A stretch of 41,732 nt of DNA from CAXXIC01 sp964534355 (GCA_964534355.1 CAZHNZ010000023.1:1-41732); one strand, 5' to 3'. Positions 15,892 to 24,469 are shown, numbered from the stretch's first letter. Numbers and translations: made by a program. The notes: generated by a model from the letters alone, not told the origin.

Positions 15892-17568
15892 ATGAAAACA
15901 AAATTCGGCACAATATGGGTCGCGCTATTGTTGGCTTTATCTCTTAAAGCACAGACATTCAGCGAAATACTTGGAAGGCCAACCGATGTGTCTGTTACAC
16001 TTAACGTGCTGTTTGATACACAGGTGAATGCTTATGTTGAATTTGGTATTGCCCCCGGAGCCTATCCTGACTCGACCGGCGTGATGAGCAGCAATACGGG
16101 CGAACCCATTGAGTTTCTGATAGCCGGGCTTAAGGCCGAAACCCGTTATTACTACCGTCTGCGATACCGTAGACCCAATGAAACGATTTACAAACAGGGG
16201 CCCGAAAGAAGCTTTTTTACCCAGCGCAAAAAGGGAAGTCCGTTTGTATTTACCATCGAGTCCGATCCGCATCCCTACGACAAGAAGTGTTACCAGCCGC
16301 TGTGGGATATTTGTCTTCAGAATCAGCTCAATGACCATCCGGATTTTATGTTCGATCTCGGTGATACCTTTGGCGACGATCATCAGGCAACAACCATCAC
16401 AACTACTCAGGTCAGGCAACTGATGCTCAATCTGCGTCCGGTTTTTGGCAAAATATGTCACTCTGTGCCTTTCTTCTTTTGTCAGGGAAATCATGAGGGT
16501 GAAAGTGGATATTATCTATTGCAAACACCACCCAACAATCTGGCCACTTACGAAACCCTGTGGCGCAAAATGTATTACCCCAATCCATACCCCGATGGCT
16601 TCTACAGCGGAAATAACGAGTCAGAGGGTTTCGGCATGGGTAAACCCGAAAACTATTATGCTTTTGAGTGGGGAGACGCTTTGTTTGTGGTGGTGGATGG
16701 TTACAGGTACTATACCGTTAGTGCCAAGCCCCGAAACTGGGAGTGGACTATCGGAAAAACGCAATACGACTGGCTCAAAAAGACACTGGAAAACAGTACG
16801 GCCAAATATAAGATTGTTTTTACCCATCATATTTTAGGAGAAACAAGGGGCGCTACCGTAGTGGCTAAAACCTTCGAATGGGGTGGGTTGGACAACGGTG
16901 TCAATAAATTTGCTCAATACAGACCCGACTGGGAGATGCCTGTTCATCAGTTACTTGTAAAAAACAGGGTGAATCTTTTTGTGCAGGGGCACGATCATTT
17001 GTATGCTGTTGAAGAGATGGACAGGCTTATTTATCAGACAATGCCCATGCCAAGCGACTCTTCGTATCAAATTGGAATGACGGACAATGGAAGTGCTTTT
17101 ACCGGATTAAAACTAAAAGGCTCGGGACATTTGCGTATAACGGTTCATCCTGATAGCCTGAAAGTTGACTTTGTAAGTGCTCTTTTACCCAAAGACGAGA
17201 CCCCGAACTCAAAAAACGGAGATGTTTTGCACAGTTATTCTGTTAAAAGTAATTACATAAGTGGGATAAATAATGTATCTTTGAATTCGGAAGAACAGTT
17301 TTGCCGTGTGTTTCCCAACCCCGTTGCCGAAGAGATTAGAATACAGTTTAAACGGGATTTAAACAGTCGTACAATTCTGAAAATTTCCGGCATGGATGGC
17401 CGAATTGTTCATGAAAATACATTTTCGTCACCACCGTTGAGCGGAAGTGTTGTTACTGTGCCCGCTAATGACAATTCGGGTCATCTGTTGCCGCCCGGGT
17501 TTTATTTGCTTTCGGTGCAAAGCGGGCAATATTTTCAGGTGATAAAAATATTGATACAACCCAAATGA
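15892..17568 (+). CDS. Secreted metallophosphoesterase with PAP-like N-terminal domain, T9SS-sorted
   Basis: This 558-residue protein begins with a signal peptide (KFGTIWVALLLALSLKAQ). A fibronectin-like domain follows (about 22-112, with TRYYYRLRYRRPNE as in purple acid phosphatases). The catalytic domain (about 118-420) has metal-ligand motifs D125-x-H127, G-D158, G-N200-H201-E, a histidine in FTHHILGE and G366-H-D-H369. The C-terminus (FPNPVAEEIRIQF through GFYLLSVQSGQYFQV) is a T9SS sorting domain. It is closely similar to residues 300-760 of the fusion at 7547 and to the protein at 19350. Expected function is hydrolysis of a phosphoester outside the cell; substrate not predictable. The last 4 bp overlap the start of the histidine kinase gene (ATGA), which suggests translational coupling. 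Confidence 0.88.
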   Translation: MKTKFGTIWVALLLALSLKAQTFSEILGRPTDVSVTLNVLFDTQVNAYVEFGIAPGAYPDSTGVMSSNTGEPIEFLIAGLKAETRYYYRLRYRRPNETIYKQGPERSFFTQRKKGSPFVFTIESDPHPYDKKCYQPLWDICLQNQLNDHPDFMFDLGDTFGDDHQATTITTTQVRQLMLNLRPVFGKICHSVPFFFCQGNHEGESGYYLLQTPPNNLATYETLWRKMYYPNPYPDGFYSGNNESEGFGMGKPENYYAFEWGDALFVVVDGYRYYTVSAKPRNWEWTIGKTQYDWLKKTLENSTAKYKIVFTHHILGETRGATVVAKTFEWGGLDNGVNKFAQYRPDWEMPVHQLLVKNRVNLFVQGHDHLYAVEEMDRLIYQTMPMPSDSSYQIGMTDNGSAFTGLKLKGSGHLRITVHPDSLKVDFVSALLPKDETPNSKNGDVLHSYSVKSNYISGINNVSLNSEEQFCRVFPNPVAEEIRIQFKRDLNSRTILKISGMDGRIVHENTFSSPPLSGSVVTVPANDNSGHLLPPGFYLLSVQSGQYFQVIKILIQPK

Positions 17569-18623
17569 ATAAATCAGCAAATAAGGGATATCGTCAGCAA
17601 TCAGGGATGCATATTGAACTCATAATTATGATGTTCATTTTTCTTGTGCTGTTTTTATTACCGGTGTTGTTCACACGGGTTCAGGGAGAAATAAGCTGGA
17701 TGCATGTTTTCAAAATCTGGAAAGATCACTCTCTGCTGATACCTGCTTTTGCGATAAACCATTGGGTGCTGATACCCCGGTTGCTTCATCGCCAAAAGTA
17801 TTTTGCCTATTTTATGACCATAGTTTTGCTCATTTCTGTATTGGTCTCGTTTTATTACTATTACGATATGGTATTGAATGCCAAACCTTTGCAGGATATT
17901 CCCGAAAATCAGGACCAACCAACCCCGATACCACCCTATGCCGAACTATTGATGTATGCTTTGCTCATTATCGGTGTGGATGCAGGCTTGTTGTTTTCGA
18001 AAAAGTGGTATGAAACCGAAGAAAAAAAACATTTGCTTGAGCTCAAAAATGCCGATATGCAACTGGAAATTCTGCGAAATCAGGTTAGTCCGCACTTTTT
18101 TATGAATACACTGAATAACATCTACGCCCTGATAGGCATGGATACACCCAAAGCAAGAGAGGCGGTCATGAAACTCTCGAAAATGATGCGTTACATGCTC
18201 TATGAAAACAATAAGGGGAAAGTAAAGCTCAGCAAGGAGTTTGAGTTTATCCGCAGTTATATTGATTTGATGCGGCTGCGCTTTGTGGACGATAGTGTTA
18301 TCGGACTCTCTGTTCCCGAAAAGTATAACGATGTAAACATTCCGGCTTTGTTGTTTATTTCTTATATTGAGAATGCATTTAAGTACGGAGCGAGTTACGA
18401 AAACGAGAGTCTTATCCGCATATCTTTTCAGATTGAGGAGAATATTCTGATATTTGAGTGCGAAAACATTAAACAGAGCATTCATCTTATTGGTCAAAGC
18501 GGAGGCCTTGGGATGGAAAACAGCAAGGCAAGGCTCGATTTGCTTTTTGGAGACAATTATTCTCTGGAAATAGATACCTCTGGCAAAACCTTTTGTGTTA
18601 AACTTAAAATTCCTCTTGTATGA
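17565..18623 (+). CDS. LytS/YpdA-type sensor histidine kinase
   Basis: This 352-residue protein has four predicted membrane helices in its first half (about residues 15-35, 50-67, 77-97 and 125-145), a short coiled linker (EEKKHLLELKNADMQLEIL), and a His_kinase (PF06580-type) core. The phospho-acceptor is His177 in NQVSPHFFMNTLNNI, and the ATP-binding N box is ENAFKYGA. The G box GGLGMENSKARLDLLFG is near the end. There is no large sensor domain, so the signal is probably sensed in or near the membrane. It overlaps the upstream phosphoesterase and the downstream LytTR regulator gene by 4 bp each (ATGA), so the kinase and its regulator are a pair lying inside the operon. Confidence 0.93.
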   Translation: MNKSANKGYRQQSGMHIELIIMMFIFLVLFLLPVLFTRVQGEISWMHVFKIWKDHSLLIPAFAINHWVLIPRLLHRQKYFAYFMTIVLLISVLVSFYYYYDMVLNAKPLQDIPENQDQPTPIPPYAELLMYALLIIGVDAGLLFSKKWYETEEKKHLLELKNADMQLEILRNQVSPHFFMNTLNNIYALIGMDTPKAREAVMKLSKMMRYMLYENNKGKVKLSKEFEFIRSYIDLMRLRFVDDSVIGLSVPEKYNDVNIPALLFISYIENAFKYGASYENESLIRISFQIEENILIFECENIKQSIHLIGQSGGLGMENSKARLDLLFGDNYSLEIDTSGKTFCVKLKIPLV

Positions 18624-19339
18624 ATATAAGATGCGTGATTATTGATGACGAGCCGTTAGCTATCAGTGTGTTGGAAGGATATGTGGCGCAGATGCCCGCT
18701 CTTTGTCTGGTAGCCCGGTTTACCCATGCAATAAGTGCTCTGAGTTATTTGAAAGAAAATCCGGTCGATTTATTATTCGTGGACATTCAAATGCCCGATA
18801 TCAGCGGGCTGGAGGTCGTGTCGCAACTTCCGGACAAACCTCTGGTTATTTTTACCACGGCATACAGCCAATATGCCATAGATGGATTTAAGGTAGATGC
18901 CCTGGATTATCTGTTGAAACCCATTGATTTTCCTGATTTTCAGAAGGCTGTAAACAAAGCGATTGAGTGGACAGAGCTGCGTAAAATAAGAAATGAGAGT
19001 GTAGAAATCAATAAGGATTTTTTGTTTATCAAATCTGAATACAAGATAATACGGATTAATTTTGGTGATATCATTTTCATACAGGGTATGAGTGAATATG
19101 TGAAGATCTATCTGACTGGTCGTAAGCCGGTTATGTCTTTGTTGAGTCTGAAAGCTCTTGAGGGGAAATTGCCCCCCAACATGTTTATGCGGGTGCACAA
19201 GTCATTTATAGTTAATCTACATAAGATAAATACAGTAGAGCGCAACGAAATAGTGTATGACGATGGCACTGTTATCCCTGTCAGTCAGCAGTATAAAGAT
19301 GTTTTTCAGCGCTTTCTGGATGAGAATTTTATGGCTTAA
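18620..19339 (+). CDS. LytTR-family response regulator
   Basis: This 239-residue protein has a receiver domain (about 1-120) with acidic pocket IIDDEP, phospho-acceptor Asp55 in FVDIQMPDISG, and the conserved Lys in DYLLKPIDF. A LytTR DNA-binding domain follows (about 138-238, with FIKSEYKIIRINFGDIIFI, GMSEYVKIYL, FMRVHKSFIVNL and VIPVSQQYKD). It is the obvious partner of the kinase encoded immediately upstream. Regulators of this class bind direct repeats in promoters. Its target may be this same operon, but no clear repeat was recognised upstream of 7547. The next gene starts 10 bp after its stop. Confidence 0.95.
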   Translation: MNIRCVIIDDEPLAISVLEGYVAQMPALCLVARFTHAISALSYLKENPVDLLFVDIQMPDISGLEVVSQLPDKPLVIFTTAYSQYAIDGFKVDALDYLLKPIDFPDFQKAVNKAIEWTELRKIRNESVEINKDFLFIKSEYKIIRINFGDIIFIQGMSEYVKIYLTGRKPVMSLLSLKALEGKLPPNMFMRVHKSFIVNLHKINTVERNEIVYDDGTVIPVSQQYKDVFQRFLDENFMA

Positions 19340-19349
19340 TCTATTTGTT

Positions 19350-20759
19350 ATGAATAAATTTACGTTCATACTGCTTATTCTGATCTGGAAGGCTGTTTTA
19401 CCCGTGTTGTCGCAGCAACCCGATATGGCAGACAACCGGCGGGCATCTGTGTTTTATACATCTGTCCCCCAACATTTGTTTGATATAGTTTTGGCGCGTC
19501 CATCCGACTGTTCGGTCACATTGTCGGTTTTGTTTTATCAGGACACAGAGTTTCGGGTTAATTATGGGTTGAAAAATGGGAAAATGCAGAAAACAGGCTT
19601 TTACAAAGCTGTGGCCAATAAGCCGGTTGAAGTTGTATTGTACAACCTGATACCCAATTCAGAATACACCTATTCAATAGGCCTGAAATCGGGAAAAAAT
19701 CTCTCGGAGGAGCAACTCTTTTTTCACACGAAACGTAGTCTGTCTGCCACTTTTTCATTTACCATCACAGCTGATTCTCATCTTGATGAGAATGCGGATA
19801 CGGCTGTCTATAAGCAAACTTTGCTCAATGCTGCCGCTGATTCTGCCGATTTTCATTTCGATCTTGGCGATACCTTTATGACCGACAAATACCGGGAAAA
19901 TTATAAAGAAGCCTTGAGTCAGTATGTTGCACAACGTTATTATCTGGGACTTCTTTGCAAATCCTCACCACTGTTTTTTGTTCAGGGAAACCACGATGGC
20001 GAATCGGGACAGCGTCTGAATGGAAACGAAAACAACATGACAATTTGGTCTAACCTGACCCGAAAACATTACTTCCCCAATCCTTTTCCCAATGGTTTTT
20101 ATACCGGAAACAACGATGAGGAGCCGTTTTGTGGTAAGATTCAGAATTATTATGCTTTCGAATGGGGGAATGCGCTGTTTGTGGTGCTCGATCCCTTTTG
20201 GTACACGCCCCGTTCGGGTATGAATAATCCCTGGGAAAGAACGCTTGGAAAGGCGCAATACGAATGGTTGACGAATACGTTAAAAAACTCGGTTAAGCCA
20301 TTCCGGTTTGTGTTTATTCATAATCTGGTTGGAGGAGTCGATATCAAAGGGAAAGCACGTGGTGGTGCAGAAGTGGCCGGACTCTATGAATGGGGTGGTA
20401 AAAATCCGGACGGAACAGATGGCTTTGCGTCCAACCGACCGTCATGGGAAATGCCTTTGCATCAGTTGTTTGTAAAATACAGAGTGACAGCTGTTTTTCA
20501 TGGTCACGATCATATTTTTGCGAAGCAGGATCTGGATGGCATTGTCTATCAGTCTCTTTCGCAACCCGGAGCCCGTGAAAGGGGAAATACACGCAATGGC
20601 GAAGAGTATGGCTATGTTAGTGGAGTTATTGCGAATGCACCGGGTTATATGCGCGTTACGGTTGAGCCCGCAATTGTAAAATGCGAATTTATCGAAACGA
20701 ACAGAAGAGAAGTTGCGAAAAATAAATCAGTCTTGTTTAATTATCAAATCAGAAAGTAG
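19350..20759 (+). CDS. Secreted metallophosphoesterase, third paralogue, no T9SS domain
   Basis: The frame is open from 19257, but ATG at 19350 is chosen because it begins a signal peptide (NKFTFILLILIWKAVLPVLS) and avoids overlapping the response regulator. The 469-residue protein repeats the design of the two other phosphoesterases: a fibronectin-like segment (about 45-130), then the catalytic domain with D142-x-H144, GDTF, GNHDGESG, a histidine in FIHNLVGG and G385-H-D-H388. Segments such as YFPNPFPNGFYTGNN, YYAFEWGNALFVVLDP and LGKAQYEWL are nearly shared with the other two. It ends soon after the catalytic domain, with no T9SS sorting domain, so it probably stays in the periplasm or is released differently. 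Substrate unknown. Confidence 0.87.
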   Translation: MNKFTFILLILIWKAVLPVLSQQPDMADNRRASVFYTSVPQHLFDIVLARPSDCSVTLSVLFYQDTEFRVNYGLKNGKMQKTGFYKAVANKPVEVVLYNLIPNSEYTYSIGLKSGKNLSEEQLFFHTKRSLSATFSFTITADSHLDENADTAVYKQTLLNAAADSADFHFDLGDTFMTDKYRENYKEALSQYVAQRYYLGLLCKSSPLFFVQGNHDGESGQRLNGNENNMTIWSNLTRKHYFPNPFPNGFYTGNNDEEPFCGKIQNYYAFEWGNALFVVLDPFWYTPRSGMNNPWERTLGKAQYEWLTNTLKNSVKPFRFVFIHNLVGGVDIKGKARGGAEVAGLYEWGGKNPDGTDGFASNRPSWEMPLHQLFVKYRVTAVFHGHDHIFAKQDLDGIVYQSLSQPGARERGNTRNGEEYGYVSGVIANAPGYMRVTVEPAIVKCEFIETNRREVAKNKSVLFNYQIRK

Positions 20760-20763
20760 TGCC

Positions 20764-21954
20764 ATGAAAAACTATTTCTTAACAGTCGCAATTGCATGGG
20801 GTGTATTGTGCGCCGGACCCGCCTTTTCACAGCGCGAAACCAATCCCCGTCAGTCCAAACATTACAATCTCGAACAGGCTACATCTGAGCGAGCTCAGTT
20901 GCATACCGTAGCATTCAGTGGATTAGCGTTTCTCACCGGTAATTTCGGGGCTGATACTTTTTTCCCGCCCGGAAAGGTGGCCGACTTTTTTGGATTTCAA
21001 TTTATGCGCGATAATGATAAAAATGAGAAGGGACACAATACCGATTTTCTGACTCGTATTGCAAACTCTGTTTTTTCGGTTCTGACAGACGAACAACTGG
21101 ATAAATTGAAACAGCTTGCCAGAGAGCAGGCCCCTGTTTATGACGCTTTTGCCCGAAAACGGTTTGAATTGATCCGCTTTTTCAGAGATTATTCCGAAAA
21201 GGGTATTCAGCCCAATCTCAGTTTAGTCAAAAAGTGTGGTGCCGAATTATATCTTCTGGATGCAGAGTTGTCATATGGCAGGGCTGTGGCTGTAGGTCAA
21301 ATTATCCGGTCATTTTCAGCAGAACAAAAAGCCGCTCTTAACCGGTTTCAGTTTGATAATTCATCGACCTGGCTTGATGTATCCGGGGAACTGGATAAAC
21401 GTGGGTTATCGCATCGCGAACATGTTTGCGTAATGACCTATGCCAGTGAGATTTTTAGCTGGTATGCGGGTTCATTAGAGGCCGATGTCTATTTTTGCCC
21501 CGAACGTCATGGCTCTTTTTTTGGAGGGTTTTATCTGAAGGATTTCCCTGCAATGGGTAATCCCGGCTACGATATAAGCACTGCGCTGACGGGCGATTCG
21601 GGCAGAGATTTTATGACTGCACTCACAGACGAACAGCGGTCGGCTATAGCCGGATGTATGTTAAAGCAGAAACCACTTTTGGCAGAGATTGTTGGCATTC
21701 GTAAGATTGTCTGTTCAGAGCTTCGTAAGGCTATTTCGGGTGAGATGCCGGATAAAACAGTGGTTTTCGCGCGGATAAAACAGTATGGCGAACTCGATGC
21801 CGAATTTTCGTTTTATATGGCCGGTGCCTTTTCTTTTATATCCAAAACATCGACAGAAGAGCAAAAGATACAGTTTGCAAAAATCAGAAATCAGAAAATA
21901 TTACCCAAAGGAATTTATCTCTATTCAGATCCAATCCCGGCCTCCTCATACTGA
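20764..21954 (+). CDS. Exported protein of unknown function, internal duplication with LTxxQ motifs
   Basis: The start is placed at ATG 20764, 4 bp after the previous stop, where a signal peptide begins (KNYFLTVAIAWGVLCAGPAFSQ). The 396-residue protein is built of two similar halves about 180 residues apart. Each half has an aromatic, Asp-rich segment (GADTFFPPGKVADFFGFQF and EADVYFCPERHGSFFGGFY), then LTDEQ (residues 107-111 and 287-291), a long helix, and a weaker SAEQ/TEEQ motif (Q188 and Q367). LTxxQ motifs are typical of Spy/CpxP-type periplasmic helical proteins, which act as chaperones or metal-linked stress sensors. The resemblance here is limited to motif and predicted helicity, so function remains unknown. 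It is the last gene of the operon and is convergent with the GH74-like gene. Confidence 0.75.
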   Translation: MKNYFLTVAIAWGVLCAGPAFSQRETNPRQSKHYNLEQATSERAQLHTVAFSGLAFLTGNFGADTFFPPGKVADFFGFQFMRDNDKNEKGHNTDFLTRIANSVFSVLTDEQLDKLKQLAREQAPVYDAFARKRFELIRFFRDYSEKGIQPNLSLVKKCGAELYLLDAELSYGRAVAVGQIIRSFSAEQKAALNRFQFDNSSTWLDVSGELDKRGLSHREHVCVMTYASEIFSWYAGSLEADVYFCPERHGSFFGGFYLKDFPAMGNPGYDISTALTGDSGRDFMTALTDEQRSAIAGCMLKQKPLLAEIVGIRKIVCSELRKAISGEMPDKTVVFARIKQYGELDAEFSFYMAGAFSFISKTSTEEQKIQFAKIRNQKILPKGIYLYSDPIPASSY

Positions 21955-21998
21955 TTATATTCTGCTTTTTAGCTCTTCTGTCTTGTTTGTACTTTTTA

Positions 21999-24191
21999 TT
22001 ATTTGATTTTCAGTGTATTCTGTGTTGCCTGTCCCTGCTCTGATTGATTCCTGAAGAACCCGACCGGATCGCCATATATAATGCCTCTGCCGGCAGTACT
22101 CATAAACACACGACCGAAGTTGTACATATCCCCTACAATAAACCGGGCATTACCCAGTCCACCATACTGATGATCATCGTCGTTAATGCGGATCCACGTA
22201 ACCCCCTGATCGGTTGAACGGTAGATGGATGAATAAGTGGTTCCACCCGATATAGTCCCATACATGTAGATGGTGGGGAATCTGCTTCCCGGAGATTCTT
22301 TGCCAAATCCTACTGCTTCACAGTGGGTTACGTTAGTTATTTTTGCAAAAGTATTGCCCGAATTGGTTGTCCGGTAGAGACCATTTTTGTTCATGGGTAT
22401 CCATACATCGCCTTCGCGACCGGGAACAGCTCTGATGATATTGCTTCCGCCTATGGGTATTTTGTTGTTTGCCACCGTAAAAGAGCTTCCGCCATCGGGA
22501 CTCACCAGAAACTGTCCGGACGAAGCATTATAAACATAGAATTTCTCGTTTACTACCGGATCGGGAGCAATAAAAGTCTGCCATATAAAGTTGGGTAAGC
22601 GGGTCCATGATATCCCATTATTGGTCGTTTTATACAACGTATCCGTAGCCGAATAAAGCACAATATTGCCCATGTTCGAAACAGTTACTTGTCCGTTTTT
22701 TGAAGTGATTCCATCCGGATTCTTCATCAGTTTCCAATTTTTACCGTAGTTGACTGAGTAGAAAATATTTGTTGCGGAACGTACCAGAAAATCCTGCTTC
22801 TTTTCCGCCATAGCCAGGGATATATTTGTTTCGTCTCCATCCGTGTAGCCTTTGGGGACGGCAGTGAGGTCGGAGTGAATAAACCCGCCATAATCGCCTA
22901 TGACAGTGGCATACATTCCATTTGACATAGATGTAATACCAAAGGGTACAGTCTCTTCGATGCCTTTCACCTGAAAATTCCAGATTGATTTTCCGGTTGT
23001 AGAGGCAGATATATTTTCGGTCATAAACAGGCCGTTACCCGAAACTACAAACACACGTTCGGGGTTAAACGGGTCGATTTCGAGCGAACCAGCCCAATGC
23101 AGTGAGATATCCGGATTCCAGGTTTCGAAAGAGCTGAGTTGAATTTTGCCATTGTTGAATAGTTCAGTCCAGTTTTTGCCACCGTCCAAAGAACGATACA
23201 TGCGGTCGCCCCATTGTGTGGTGGTAGTCCAGCCCTGCCACTGATAAACATTGATGGTGGTGGCCATTAGCACATTGGGGTTTGATGCATTTACAGCGAT
23301 TGCGCCGAAAGGCAGATTGGAAGGTGAAATATCGCTCCACACAGCTGATGCAATGTCGTATTTTTTTATTGCACCGACGGAAGCATTGCCCGGGCCTTCT
23401 TTGTCGGCATACGCTACATACAGTGTGCCATTAATTACCGTGAAACGTTGAGGCATGAGATGAGTGATAGCACCGGCTACCGCTTTCCAGGTTGCACCGG
23501 CGTCTTCAGACACAAATAGATTGTTGGATCCGGTACGGGATACGCCTACAAAAATACGCTGTGTGGCAGTGCCTTTTGTGCCGGTATTTTTATCAAATGC
23601 CACCACACATACTCCATTCCCGTTGCTTGTTGTTGCTTTTCCGAACGAGGATACCTGATTCCAGTTTTCTCCACTATTCGGGCTTTTATAAAGTGAGCCA
23701 TCTCTGAAACCGCAGAACAGGATAGAACCTTTATTGGGATCGACTGCCATCCGTTCTCCGTTTTGGCGACCGCTTCCGTTTCCGTTTATCGGGGGCAATG
23801 CGTCTAATGATAATTTGAATGTTTTTCCGTAGTCTGTTGAACGTATAATGGTTCTTGGATTGTTGTTGTAAAGTCCACACGACATATATACCTTATTGGG
23901 TGATTGCGGATCCACGGCCAGCGACTCTACCCCCAGAAGCGTCCATTGAGCGTTAGTTGTCCAGTCGAGAAGCGCAATCCAGCTGCGGCTATTTTCGTCC
24001 CAGCGATACGCACCACCCACATCGGTTCGGGCATAGATCAGATTCTTTTCAGTTTGACAGGTGATAATACCTGTTACAAAACCGCCGCCACCCATCCGGA
24101 CGGGTTGCCATTTGTAGCTTTGACCCGAAGCAAGTGGGTTTAGAATATGAAGGCAGATATACAATAAGAGAATGAAAGAGATTTTCTTCAT
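21999..24191 (-). CDS. GH74-like secreted beta-propeller protein with Asp-box repeats
   Basis: ATG at 24191 is preferred over a TTG at 24224, because a promoter box lies at 24222-24229 and the signal peptide (KKISFILLLYICLHILNPLASG) follows the ATG. The 730-residue protein begins like glycoside hydrolase family 74 (GGGGFVTGIITCQ, then YARTDVGGAYRW with candidate catalytic Asp57). It carries about nine Asp-box-like repeats (SPNSGENW, SEDAGATW, SLDGGKNW, TTNNGISW, STDQGVTW and others), as expected for two seven-bladed propellers. GH74 enzymes cut xyloglucan or related glucans. Activity is not assured, since the second catalytic acid could not be placed by eye. There is no T9SS domain at the end. 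It faces the operon's last gene and stands alone. Confidence 0.75.
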   Translation of the reverse strand: MKKISFILLLYICLHILNPLASGQSYKWQPVRMGGGGFVTGIITCQTEKNLIYARTDVGGAYRWDENSRSWIALLDWTTNAQWTLLGVESLAVDPQSPNKVYMSCGLYNNNPRTIIRSTDYGKTFKLSLDALPPINGNGSGRQNGERMAVDPNKGSILFCGFRDGSLYKSPNSGENWNQVSSFGKATTSNGNGVCVVAFDKNTGTKGTATQRIFVGVSRTGSNNLFVSEDAGATWKAVAGAITHLMPQRFTVINGTLYVAYADKEGPGNASVGAIKKYDIASAVWSDISPSNLPFGAIAVNASNPNVLMATTINVYQWQGWTTTTQWGDRMYRSLDGGKNWTELFNNGKIQLSSFETWNPDISLHWAGSLEIDPFNPERVFVVSGNGLFMTENISASTTGKSIWNFQVKGIEETVPFGITSMSNGMYATVIGDYGGFIHSDLTAVPKGYTDGDETNISLAMAEKKQDFLVRSATNIFYSVNYGKNWKLMKNPDGITSKNGQVTVSNMGNIVLYSATDTLYKTTNNGISWTRLPNFIWQTFIAPDPVVNEKFYVYNASSGQFLVSPDGGSSFTVANNKIPIGGSNIIRAVPGREGDVWIPMNKNGLYRTTNSGNTFAKITNVTHCEAVGFGKESPGSRFPTIYMYGTISGGTTYSSIYRSTDQGVTWIRINDDDHQYGGLGNARFIVGDMYNFGRVFMSTAGRGIIYGDPVGFFRNQSEQGQATQNTLKIK

Positions 24192-24221
24192 TTTGGCGTT
24201 GTGTGTGTTATTATTCTTCTG

Positions 24222-24229
24222 CAAAAGTA
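24222..24229 (-). promoter_or_regulatory. Candidate -7 box for the GH74-like gene
   Basis: Read on the minus strand this is TACTTTTG, an exact match to TAnnTTTG, about 30 bp before the ATG at 24191. It overlaps the alternative TTG start at 24224 and so argues against that start. No good -33 box was seen at the usual spacing. Confidence 0.45.
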
Positions 24230-24395
24230 CGACAAATGAAATTTCACTGAGTGCTGCATATGTTTCAAATAGAGTGTTTGATTGTTAAGATTTATAGAGA
24301 ATGAGATTATTCCGGGTTAAAACAAATTTTCAGGATATAACTGTTTGATTAATAGTTTATTTGTTTTGTTTCTTGAATGCTAATGCTTAGGTGTC

Positions 24396-24420
24396 TCTGA
24401 AAAAAAGACCTTTTTTCAGA
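24396..24420. promoter_or_regulatory. 10-bp perfect inverted repeat upstream of the SulP gene
   Basis: TCTGAAAAAA (24396-24405) and TTTTTTCAGA (24411-24420) are perfect inverted copies around a 5-bp centre. The site lies just upstream of the candidate promoter box at 24442, overlapping where the -33 region would be. It could be an operator. It is unlikely to terminate a transcript, since no plus-strand gene precedes it. Confidence 0.4.
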
Positions 24421-24441
24421 CCGCTTTGCCGGATAAAAGTG

Positions 24442-24449
24442 TAATTTTG
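24442..24449 (+). promoter_or_regulatory. Candidate -7 box for the SulP gene
   Basis: TAATTTTG fits TAnnTTTG and lies 20 bp before the ATG at 24470. The TTTG at 24425-24428 is too close to be a standard -33 box, so the promoter may need an activator. Confidence 0.4.
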
Positions 24450-24469
24450 TGCAAAATTTTTTCAAAGCT

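Noticed and set aside
19257..19349. Earlier start of the third phosphoesterase, overlapping the response regulator
   Set aside because: The extra residues are a second reading of the LytTR gene; a normal signal peptide starts at 19350.
24192..24224. Upstream TTG start for the GH74-like protein
   Set aside because: The TTG overlaps a good promoter box and the signal peptide begins at the ATG at 24191.
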